Below, in pieces: positions 16,481-24,075 of a stretch of DNA of 64,000 bases. The notes beneath the pieces are model-generated. The model ran no database searches and was not told the DNA's origin. It worked only from the letters and a program-made list of their open reading frames with translations. Position numbers and translations under genes: made by a program. Within the stretch, counting starts at the first letter, position 1. Each line of letters opens with the position of its first letter. Origin of the DNA: Phycisphaeraceae bacterium (GTDB lineage Bacteria; Planctomycetota; Phycisphaerae; Phycisphaerales; Zrk34); assembly GCA_028282805.1 (NCBI GenBank), contig JANQHD010000006.1, forward strand, positions 1-64,000. The letters run 5' to 3'.

Positions 16481-17686
16481 ATGCCTAAACGTTCCGGCAT
16501 TCTCGAGATGCCGCCGGACCGTCCGGATGGACGGTTGCGACGGTTCGACAAGACCCTGATCACCTCGCCCGGCGACCCGCTGGTCCCCGCCCGCCTGGTG
16601 GCGAAATATCAGCTGCGCACGGGGCTGATGCTCGACGTGCAGATCGGCGACGCCCGCGGGCCCGAGCCGAACGGCAAGCGGAAGAAAAAGAAGAGCAAGG
16701 CCCAGAAAGAGATCGCCGCGGCGCCGCGCGTGGAGCGCATCGTGCACATCGACGAGACGCCCACCGAGCAGTGGAAGCCGCCGAAGACGCTGGAGGACCA
16801 GACCTCGATCGACCCGCAGCCGAGGCTGACGCTGGAGTACCCCGGCTGCCCGGACGCGTGCCGGTTGATCGACCTGTTCTGCCCGATCGGGCGCGGCACG
16901 CGCGGCATGATCGTCAGCCCGCCGAAGGCCGGCAAGACCACGCTGCTGCAACAGATGGCCACGTCCCTGCAGAAGAACCACGGCGACCTGGTCGTGTGGG
17001 CGCTGCTGATCGACGAGCGGCCGGAGGAGGTGACCGACTTCCGCCGGAACGTGCCGTGCGAGGTCTTCGCTTCGAGCAACGACCACCCCGCCGAGCGGCA
17101 CGTGGGCCTGTCGATCTGCGCGATCGAGCGGGCCAAGCGCATCGCCGAGCAGGGCAAAGACATCGTGCTGCTGATCGACTCGCTGACGCGCATCGGCCGG
17201 GCGTTCAACACCGCGCCCAACCAGCAGCAAGGCGGCCGGACGCTCTCGGGCGGGCTGGACATCAAGGCGTTGATGATCCCCAAGCAGCTGTTCGGCGGGG
17301 CGCGCAAGATCGAGGGCGGCGGGTCGCTGACCATGCTCGCCACCTGCCTGGTCGACACCGGCAGCCGCGGCGACCAGGTGATCTTCGAGGAGTTCAAGGG
17401 CACCGGCAACATGGAGCTGATCCTCGACCGCGACATCGCCAACCAGCGCATCTACCCCGCGATCGACCTGGCCGCGTCGGGCACGCGCAAGGAGCACCTG
17501 TTGCTCGACGAACAGACCTTGAAGACCGCCACCGCGCTGCGCCGCCGGCTGATGGACATGAAGCCCATCGACCAGGTGCAGCAGCTGCTCAAGGCGATGG
17601 AGCACTTCAAGACCAACGACGAGCTGGTCGGCAAGACCCGCAACGGCAACGGCTCGCCCAACGGCGCGACCGCCGCCGCGGGGTAA
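16481..17686 (+). CDS. rho: Transcription termination factor Rho, short divergent form
   Basis: 401 residues. RecA-type hexameric helicase core intact: Walker A SPPKAGKTTLLQQM, LLIDERPEEVTDF, Walker B LLIDSLTRIGRAFNT, the Q-loop region LSGGLDIKAL, and the C-terminal EEFKGTGNMEL...SGTRKEHLL signature. Oddities: the N-terminal helical domain (about 45 residues in E. coli Rho) is missing. The cold-shock-like RNA-binding domain starts at once (SGILEMPPDRPDG), its usual GFGFLR motif is not present, and a Lys-rich insert (GKRKKKKSKAQKE) sits inside it. RNA entry may differ from E. coli Rho. It may be a paralogue. Confidence 0.92.
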   Translation: MPKRSGILEMPPDRPDGRLRRFDKTLITSPGDPLVPARLVAKYQLRTGLMLDVQIGDARGPEPNGKRKKKKSKAQKEIAAAPRVERIVHIDETPTEQWKPPKTLEDQTSIDPQPRLTLEYPGCPDACRLIDLFCPIGRGTRGMIVSPPKAGKTTLLQQMATSLQKNHGDLVVWALLIDERPEEVTDFRRNVPCEVFASSNDHPAERHVGLSICAIERAKRIAEQGKDIVLLIDSLTRIGRAFNTAPNQQQGGRTLSGGLDIKALMIPKQLFGGARKIEGGGSLTMLATCLVDTGSRGDQVIFEEFKGTGNMELILDRDIANQRIYPAIDLAASGTRKEHLLLDEQTLKTATALRRRLMDMKPIDQVQQLLKAMEHFKTNDELVGKTRNGNGSPNGATAAAG

Positions 17687-17757
17687 GGCCGCTCGCGGCT
17701 TAGCGCGGCCCAAAAACCGCCCACACCGCTTCGTGCGGGGCGTTTCGGGGGCCCTTG

Positions 17758-17787
17758 TTGAATGGATTCGACGGCGGCGAGTATACT
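17758..17787 (+). promoter_or_regulatory. Sigma70-type promoter of the putative export operon
   Basis: TTGAAT (17758-17763), 18-nt spacer, TATACT (17782-17787). The predicted start is near 17794, ~79 nt before the GAF-HlyD gene. No other promoter-like sequence is evident in the short gaps before the next two genes, supporting one transcript to 24000. Confidence 0.6.
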
Positions 17788-17872
17788 GCGTGACTGTCGG
17801 CCGAGCGCCACAAACCGAGTCGATGCCAACGCTTACGGCGGCTCGGTCACCCGTGAGTAACAGGAGTTTTCC

Positions 17873-19768
17873 GTGGCGGTAGAACTGAAAACAGCCGGGC
17901 GTCAGCCTCGCGGCTGGGAGCAGGTTGTCGGCCAGGTCAACGCGGCCGCCGACGCCGCCGGCTTCCACGCGCACATGCTGGACCTGCAATGCCGGGTGGT
18001 CGCGGCGCAGTACGGCGTGCTGTGGGCGCGCGGCGAACAGGGCGTGCAACACGTGGCGCTTTGGCCGAAGAAGGTCACCACCGAGGGGCTGCACCCGGAC
18101 CTGACCAAGGCGCTGTCGGACGCGGCCGAGGGCGGGTTCGACAACGGCATGAGCCAGGTGCTGGTGCTCGCCACGGCGGGCCAGCCGGCCGACGCGCCGG
18201 GGGCCCACGTGTTCGTCACGGTCATGCGCCGCGCGGGCCAGCCGATGGTCGTTTCCACCGTCGTCGCCGACGTGCGCGACCCGCAGGTGATCGCGGCCAC
18301 CGCCCCGCTGCGCGAGATCGCCGCCGGGCTTTACGAGGGCTACTACCACCGGCTCGAAGCCGCGTCGCTCGCCGAGCGCAACCAGCACGTCCAACAGGCC
18401 GTCGCCCTGCTGGCGGTCATGCAGGAGGGCAAGGGCTTCAAGGGCGCGTGCATGAACCTGGTCAACGAGCTGGCGCACCAGGTCGGCGCCGACCACGTGT
18501 CGATCGGTTGGGTGCGCGGCCGGTCGGTCAAGCTCACCGCCGTCAACGACACCGACCACGTCAAACGCCACAGCGAACGCGCCGCCGAGCTCGAGATGGC
18601 GATGGCCGAGTGCCTCGACCAGCAGCAGCCGATCGTCTACCCGCTGCCCGACGACGCCGAGCCGATGCTCGCCGAGGCCGTGGTGTACAGCCACCGCAAC
18701 CTTTTGGCCGGCAAGCCCGAGCAGAACGTGATCTCGCTGCCGCTGCGTCAGCGCGACGAACTGGTGGGCGTGATCACCGCCGAGCGGCGCGACGAGGCGT
18801 TCGACGAGACCACCGTCCAGCGTTTGCAGATGACCGCCGACGTGATCGCGCCGCAGCTGCAAGACCGGTTCGAGTCCGACCGCTGGCTGGTCGGCCACGC
18901 CTGGCGCACGGTCCGCAAGGGCGCCTCGTACTTCGTGGGCGCGCGGCACGTGGGGTGGAAGCTGCTCGGCATCGCGTGCTTCTGCCTGCTGGTCTACACG
19001 CTGATCGGCAAGTGGGACTACCGCGTCAGCGCCCCGTTCCGCTTCGAAGCCCACAACCGCAAGTTTGTGCAGGCGATCTACGGCGGCCGGCTCGACAAGG
19101 TGCACGTGCAACCCGGCGACAAGGTCGCCCAGGGCCAGCTGCTCGCAGAGCTCAACAGCCGGGAGCTGCGGCTCGAGCGCATCCAGGCGCAGAGCGAGCA
19201 CGACCTGGCGCGGCTGCAACGTGACCAATCGATGACGCAGGGCAAGCAGGGCGAGGCTGCCCAAGCCAGCGCACGCATGCGGCAGCTGCAAGCGCGGATC
19301 GACCTGCTCGACGAACAGATCGCCGCGACCGCGATCCGCAGCCCGGCCGACGGCTCGGTGCTCGCCGGCTACTGGCACGACAAGGTCGGCAGCACCGTCA
19401 AACAGGGCGACACAATGTTCGAGGTCGCGCCGCTGAGCGACCTGACCGCCGTGATGCGCGTCGACGAGGCCAAGGTGCACCGCATCATGGCGGCGCTGGA
19501 AGAACACGACGACCAAGTGACCGGCGACCTGGCCACGCGGGCCCAGCCGTCGAAGACCTTCCGCATCCGTTACCAGCGGATCGTGCCCATGGCCAAGCCG
19601 GTCGAGGGCGAGAACGTGTTCGAGGTGTGGTGCGCCCTCGACGAGCCGGCGCCATGGCTGCGCGACGGCATGGAGGGCAACGCGCGCCTCGACGTCGGCC
19701 GCGAGCCCATCGCCTGGATCCTCACCCACCGCCTGATCGACGCGGCCCGCCTGTGGCTGTGGTGGTAA
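17873..19768 (+). CDS. GAF-domain membrane-anchored HlyD-like adaptor
   Basis: 631 residues; GTG start with AGGAG six nt upstream. Order of parts: a cytoplasmic N-terminal region (1-160), a GAF-like sensor domain (about 170-330, VQQAVALLAVMQEGKGFKGA to VITAERRDEAFDETTVQRL), one TM helix (361-379), then a periplasmic HlyD-type adaptor. The adaptor has a split lipoyl half (FVQAIYGGRLDKVHVQPGDK), a short helical hairpin (430-485), the second lipoyl half (IRSPADGSVLAGYW) and a beta-barrel segment. Known HlyD proteins bridge inner-membrane exporters to TolC. A cytosolic GAF on such a protein could gate export by a ligand. First gene of a three-gene operon. Confidence 0.85.
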   Translation: MAVELKTAGRQPRGWEQVVGQVNAAADAAGFHAHMLDLQCRVVAAQYGVLWARGEQGVQHVALWPKKVTTEGLHPDLTKALSDAAEGGFDNGMSQVLVLATAGQPADAPGAHVFVTVMRRAGQPMVVSTVVADVRDPQVIAATAPLREIAAGLYEGYYHRLEAASLAERNQHVQQAVALLAVMQEGKGFKGACMNLVNELAHQVGADHVSIGWVRGRSVKLTAVNDTDHVKRHSERAAELEMAMAECLDQQQPIVYPLPDDAEPMLAEAVVYSHRNLLAGKPEQNVISLPLRQRDELVGVITAERRDEAFDETTVQRLQMTADVIAPQLQDRFESDRWLVGHAWRTVRKGASYFVGARHVGWKLLGIACFCLLVYTLIGKWDYRVSAPFRFEAHNRKFVQAIYGGRLDKVHVQPGDKVAQGQLLAELNSRELRLERIQAQSEHDLARLQRDQSMTQGKQGEAAQASARMRQLQARIDLLDEQIAATAIRSPADGSVLAGYWHDKVGSTVKQGDTMFEVAPLSDLTAVMRVDEAKVHRIMAALEEHDDQVTGDLATRAQPSKTFRIRYQRIVPMAKPVEGENVFEVWCALDEPAPWLRDGMEGNARLDVGREPIAWILTHRLIDAARLWLWW

Positions 19769-19797
19769 CGACGAAACAAAACACGTAACGAGCCCAC

Positions 19798-21951
19798 ATG
19801 GAACGCCCCACGTTCAGCCCATCCTGGAGCCGGGTCAACCGGCTCACCCCTTCCCTGCGAGCGCAGGTGCAGGTGCGCCGGCGCGTGCTGCGCGGCCAGC
19901 CGTGGTACGTGCTGCACGACCCGCTCGGCAACCAGTTCTCGCGGCTGAACCCGGTGGCGTACCACTTCGTCGGCCTGCTCGACGGCCACCGCACGGTCGA
20001 AGAGGCCTGGCAGATGACGCTCCAGCGCCACGGCGACCACGCCCCCACCCAACACGAGGTCATCGCGCTGCTCGGGCAGCTCAACCAGGGCAACCTGTTG
20101 AAGATGGACCTGCCCGCCGACGCCGAGCCGCTGATGCAGCGCCACCGGCGCAAGCGCATCAAGCACTGGGCCGGGCAGGCGATGAGCGTGCTGTTCGTGC
20201 AGATCCCCGTGTTCAACCCGCACACACTGCTGGTGTGGCTGCTGCCGTTTTTCCGGCCGCTGCTGACGAAGTGGGGCTTGGCGCTGTGGGTGATCTGGCT
20301 GACGTTCTGCGGCGCGGTGTTCTTCCCCAACGCCGGCCCGTTCATCCGCGAGAGCACCGACCTGCTTTCGAGCCCGTCGAACTGGGGTTACCTGATCCTC
20401 ATGTTCATCGCGCTCAAGGCGATCCACGAGCTCGGCCACGGGCTGATGTGCCTGCGCTTCGGCGGGCCGGTCTACGAGGCGGGCATCATGCTGCTCGTAC
20501 TCGTGCCCAGCCCGTACATGGACACCTCCAGCTCGTGGGGCTTCGACAGCAAGTGGAAACGCCTGCTCGTCGGCGCCGCGGGCATGATGTTCGAGCTGAC
20601 CATCGCCGGGGCCGCGGCGTTGCTGTGGGTCCACGCCGACAACGTGCTCGTCAAACAGCTGGCGCACCACGTCGTGCTGCTGGCGTCGATCGCCACGATC
20701 CTGTTCAACGCCAACGCGCTGATGCGGTTCGACGGCTACTTCATGCTCAGCGACCTGCTCGAGATCCCCAACCTCTACGAGCGCGCCAGCCGGCAGCTGA
20801 AGTACCTCTTCCAGAAATACCTCTACCGTCTGCCCAGCGCCCAGCCCGTCACGGCCGACCGGTCGGAGCGGTGGGTGCTGCTGGTGTACGGCATCGCGGC
20901 GCTGATCTACCGCGTGCTGGTGATGTTCGCCATCGCCCTGTTCATCTCGGGCAAGCTGTTCACGCTCGGGCTGGCGCTGGCGATCTGGACCGTGGGCTCG
21001 TGGCTGATCTTCCCTGTGCTCAAGTTCATCCGCTGGCTGGCGGTCGGCGGCGACCTGCACAAGAAGCGCCAGCGCACCATCGCGATCACCGCGGCGGTGG
21101 CGGCGGCGCTGCTGCTCACGTTCGGGTGGGTGCCGTGGCCGCAGCACCGGCGCGCGATGGGCGTGGTCGAGGCCGCGGAACGGGCCGAGCTGATCGTGCA
21201 GACCGACGGGTTCGTCACCGCCGTGCACGCCGAGCCGGGCGACTTCGTGCAAGCCGGTCAGTTGATCATCGAGGCCGACAACCCCGTGTTGCGGGCGCAC
21301 CGGCGTGGGCTGCGGGCGGACCTCGACGCGACCCGCGTCGCGCTGCTCAACGCGCTGAAGGACAGCCCCGCCGACCAGCACGCGGCCCACGCGCGCATCG
21401 CCGCCTACACCGAAGAGCTGACGCAGATCGACCAGCGCCTCGAAGAGCTGAACATCCGCAGCCCGATGGCCGGCCAACTCGTCGCGCCGCCCATGCAGCC
21501 GCTCGTCGGCCGGTACCTCAAGCCCGGCCAACAGCTCGCGACCGTGATCGACCCGCAGACGCTGCGCGTGACCGCGCTGGTCGACCAGGCCGCCAACTCG
21601 CTGGTCGCGCTCGAAGGGGTCGAACGGGTCGAACTGCGGGCGCGAGGCCAAGCCAACCACACCGTCAAGAGCAAGCTGATCAAAGCCTTCGACTCCGGCC
21701 GGCGCACGCTGCCCCACCCCGCGCTGGGCACGGCCGGCGGCGGCGCCATCGCCATGGACGCCGACGACCCCGACCAACAGAGCACGCTGCGCCCGCAGTT
21801 CTACCTCTGGCTCGACCTGCCCGAATCGTCCAACGCCTTCGAGCTCGGCCAGCGCGTGCACGTGCGCTTCACGCTCAGCGAACCCAAGCCCCTCATCGCG
21901 CAGTTCTACCACCGCCTGCGACAGACCTTCAACCCCGGCGCCGCGCTGTAA
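19798..21951 (+). CDS. PqqD-like / M50 site-2 protease / HlyD fusion protein
   Basis: 717 residues. Residues 1-105 look like a PqqD-type peptide-binding domain (VLRGQPWYVLHDPLGNQFSRL, then DGHRTVEEAW). About 130-440 is a polytopic membrane domain with the M50 metalloprotease motif HELGH (210-214) and the second S2P signature NANALMRFDGYF (304-315). From ~455 a periplasmic lipoyl/HlyD adaptor follows (VQTDGFVTAVHAEPGDFVQA, helical hairpin, NIRSPMAGQLV). PqqD-like domains bind leader peptides of secreted or modified peptides, and M50/HlyD fusions occur in export clusters. The gene lies 29 nt after the GAF-HlyD gene. It may recognise, and possibly trim, the exported substrate. Confidence 0.88.
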   Translation: MERPTFSPSWSRVNRLTPSLRAQVQVRRRVLRGQPWYVLHDPLGNQFSRLNPVAYHFVGLLDGHRTVEEAWQMTLQRHGDHAPTQHEVIALLGQLNQGNLLKMDLPADAEPLMQRHRRKRIKHWAGQAMSVLFVQIPVFNPHTLLVWLLPFFRPLLTKWGLALWVIWLTFCGAVFFPNAGPFIRESTDLLSSPSNWGYLILMFIALKAIHELGHGLMCLRFGGPVYEAGIMLLVLVPSPYMDTSSSWGFDSKWKRLLVGAAGMMFELTIAGAAALLWVHADNVLVKQLAHHVVLLASIATILFNANALMRFDGYFMLSDLLEIPNLYERASRQLKYLFQKYLYRLPSAQPVTADRSERWVLLVYGIAALIYRVLVMFAIALFISGKLFTLGLALAIWTVGSWLIFPVLKFIRWLAVGGDLHKKRQRTIAITAAVAAALLLTFGWVPWPQHRRAMGVVEAAERAELIVQTDGFVTAVHAEPGDFVQAGQLIIEADNPVLRAHRRGLRADLDATRVALLNALKDSPADQHAAHARIAAYTEELTQIDQRLEELNIRSPMAGQLVAPPMQPLVGRYLKPGQQLATVIDPQTLRVTALVDQAANSLVALEGVERVELRARGQANHTVKSKLIKAFDSGRRTLPHPALGTAGGGAIAMDADDPDQQSTLRPQFYLWLDLPESSNAFELGQRVHVRFTLSEPKPLIAQFYHRLRQTFNPGAAL

Positions 21952-21975
21952 CGCCGCCGCCACCAGGCACCCAAC

Positions 21976-24000
21976 GTGACCACGGCCACGACACAACCCG
22001 GCCCGCTGCAGTCCGACCTGATGATGTGGTCGATGCTCCGCACGCGCCGCCAGCGCAAGCCCATGCCGCGCGGGCTCGACGCCATCGCCAACCAATGGCT
22101 CGGCCGGGCCAGGCACGCGCGCATCAGCCTCGGCTACCTCCGCAAGGAAGCCGACGCCGTGGTCGCCCGCGAGAAAGAATACGAGCAGATGCACGGCGAA
22201 ACGCTCGCCGAACAACTGCTCGAACTGCGCGGCACCTTCCGCCGCGGCCGGCAGACACGCCAACACGTCCGCCAAGCCCTCGCCGCCGTGCGCGAGACCG
22301 CCTACCGCACCACCGGCGAACGGCCGTACCCCCAGCAGCTCATGGGCGCCCTGGGCCTGTTCCACGGGCAGATCGTCGAAATGGTCACCGGCGAAGGCAA
22401 AACCCTCACCGCCTCCGTCGCCGCCACCCTGCTCGCCTGGTCCGGCCGACCCGTGCACGTGGTCACCGTCAACGACTACCTCGCCGAGCGCGACGCCGAG
22501 GGCCGGCGGGTGCTCTTCGAGAAGTGCGGCCTGCGCGTCGGGGCGCTGACCGGCGAGATGCCCGAAGACCAACGCGCCGTCGTCTACCAGCAGCCCATCG
22601 TGTACGCCACGGCCCGCGAGATCATGGCCGACTGGCTGCGCGACCAGCTCAAGCTCGGCCGGCTGGCCGACCCGGTGTCGACGCGCTGGCTGCACAGCCC
22701 CGTCTGGCGCGCCGGCCAGGTTCAGGCGCAGCGCAGCCCGACCCTCGTGCCGGGCCTGTTCGCCGCGATCGTCGACGAGATCGACGCGATCCTCATCGAC
22801 GAGGCCGTCACCCCGCTGATCATCGCGCAGCAGCTGAGCGAAAACCCGCAGGCCGATCTGTACCGCCGCGCCCGCAACATCGCCGTCGAACTCGAGCCGC
22901 GCACGCACTTCACCATCGACCCGTCCGACCGCAAGGTGAAGCTCACGCCCACCGGCCGGCGCGCCGTCGGCCACCTCGTCGACGACTCCGACCTCGCCGA
23001 CGCCCACCCGATCTGGCACGCGACGCGCATGCGGCAGGAACTCGTCGAGCAGGCGCTCACCGCCGAGCACTGTTACCACCACGGCCAGCACTACCAGCTC
23101 ATGGAAGAGAAGGTCGTCATCGTCGACGAGTACACCGGGCGGTTCATGTCCGACCGCCAGTGGCAGCACGGCCTGCACCAGGCGGTCGAGGCGAAAGAGA
23201 ACATCGAGATCACCGCCGACCAGCAGACGCTCGCGTCGATCAGCTTCCAACGCTTCTACCGGCAGTACACGCACCTGTGCGGCATGACCGGCACCGCCGC
23301 GGAAGCCAAGCCCGAACTCGAACGCACCTACGGCGAACCCGTGCGGATCATCCCCACCCACCGGCCCGTCCAACGCAAGCGCTGGCCCAACCGCCTGTTC
23401 GCCCGTTCGATCGACAAGCTCCAGGCCATCGTGCAACAGATCGAACAGCTGCACGCCGAAGGCCGGCCCGTGCTCATCGGCACGCGCTCGGTCGACCTGT
23501 CCGAACAGCTCAGCGAGACGCTCACGCAACTCGACCTCGACCACGAGGTGCTCAACGCGGTGCGCCACGAGCAGGAAGCCGACATCATCTCCGGCGCCGG
23601 CCGGCGCGGCGCGATCACCGTGGCGACCAACATGGCCGGCCGCGGCACCGACATCAAGCTCGGGCCCGGCGTCGCCAAGCTCGGCGGCCTGCACGTCATC
23701 CTCACCGAGCTGCACACCGCCAAGCGTGTCGACCGCCAGTTCATCGGCCGCAGCGGGCGCCAGGGCGACCCCGGCTCGGCGCAGTGCTTCGCGTCGCTCG
23801 ACGACGAGCTGCTCGTGCGCTACCTGCCGCGCACCGCGCGGGCGCTGCGGCGCCGCTACGCCAAACGCCGCGGCGAGCTGCCCGGCTACCTCGTCAACTT
23901 CTTCAGGCTCGCCCAGGCACGCGCCACCCGCATGGCCCTGCGCGCCCGCCTGGCCATGATCCGCCACGACCACCAGCTCGACCAGTCGCTGCCGGGCTGA
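21976..24000 (+). CDS. Short SecA-like ATPase
   Basis: 674 residues against ~830-900 for housekeeping SecA. Conserved motor: MVTGEGKTLTASVAATL (Walker A), VNDYLAERD, VDEIDAILIDEA (Walker B), CGMTGTAAEAK, TNMAGRGTDIKLGPG, GRSGRQGDPGSAQ. A reduced preprotein-binding region is present between motor halves. The C-terminal part is short: the scaffold end is retained, but there is no zinc-binding CxCxSG tail. This pattern fits an accessory SecA2-type motor. GTG start, 24 nt after the M50 gene, so co-transcribed with two HlyD-type membrane proteins. Inferred role: powering export of a special substrate, most simply the neighbouring giant protein. Confidence 0.88.
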   Translation: MTTATTQPGPLQSDLMMWSMLRTRRQRKPMPRGLDAIANQWLGRARHARISLGYLRKEADAVVAREKEYEQMHGETLAEQLLELRGTFRRGRQTRQHVRQALAAVRETAYRTTGERPYPQQLMGALGLFHGQIVEMVTGEGKTLTASVAATLLAWSGRPVHVVTVNDYLAERDAEGRRVLFEKCGLRVGALTGEMPEDQRAVVYQQPIVYATAREIMADWLRDQLKLGRLADPVSTRWLHSPVWRAGQVQAQRSPTLVPGLFAAIVDEIDAILIDEAVTPLIIAQQLSENPQADLYRRARNIAVELEPRTHFTIDPSDRKVKLTPTGRRAVGHLVDDSDLADAHPIWHATRMRQELVEQALTAEHCYHHGQHYQLMEEKVVIVDEYTGRFMSDRQWQHGLHQAVEAKENIEITADQQTLASISFQRFYRQYTHLCGMTGTAAEAKPELERTYGEPVRIIPTHRPVQRKRWPNRLFARSIDKLQAIVQQIEQLHAEGRPVLIGTRSVDLSEQLSETLTQLDLDHEVLNAVRHEQEADIISGAGRRGAITVATNMAGRGTDIKLGPGVAKLGGLHVILTELHTAKRVDRQFIGRSGRQGDPGSAQCFASLDDELLVRYLPRTARALRRRYAKRRGELPGYLVNFFRLAQARATRMALRARLAMIRHDHQLDQSLPG

Positions 24001-24023
24001 TCACCTCACCGACCGCGTGCCAC

Positions 24024-24052
24024 AAAAAAAGCCCCCGAACGCGTCGGGGGCT
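24024..24052 (-). terminator. Intrinsic terminator of the giant gene
   Basis: An 8-bp GC-rich stem (24031-24038 with 24044-24051) is followed, reading the minus strand, by seven T (A-run at 24024-24030). It lies 24 nt after the giant gene's stop. On the plus strand it lacks a T-tract, so it mainly serves the minus-strand gene. Confidence 0.85.
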
Positions 24053-24075
24053 TGGGGTGTCGGGTGCTTCGGCGA

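Noticed and set aside
17700-17750. Hairpin after rho as an intrinsic terminator
   Set aside because: The stem has mismatches and no T-tract follows; not strong enough to call.
16295-19729. 1,144-codon minus-strand open frame
   Set aside because: Shadow of rho and the GAF-HlyD gene; no domain pattern.
19570-23973. 1,467-codon minus-strand open frame
   Set aside because: Shadow of the M50 fusion and SecA-like genes, which have clear conserved motifs on the plus strand.
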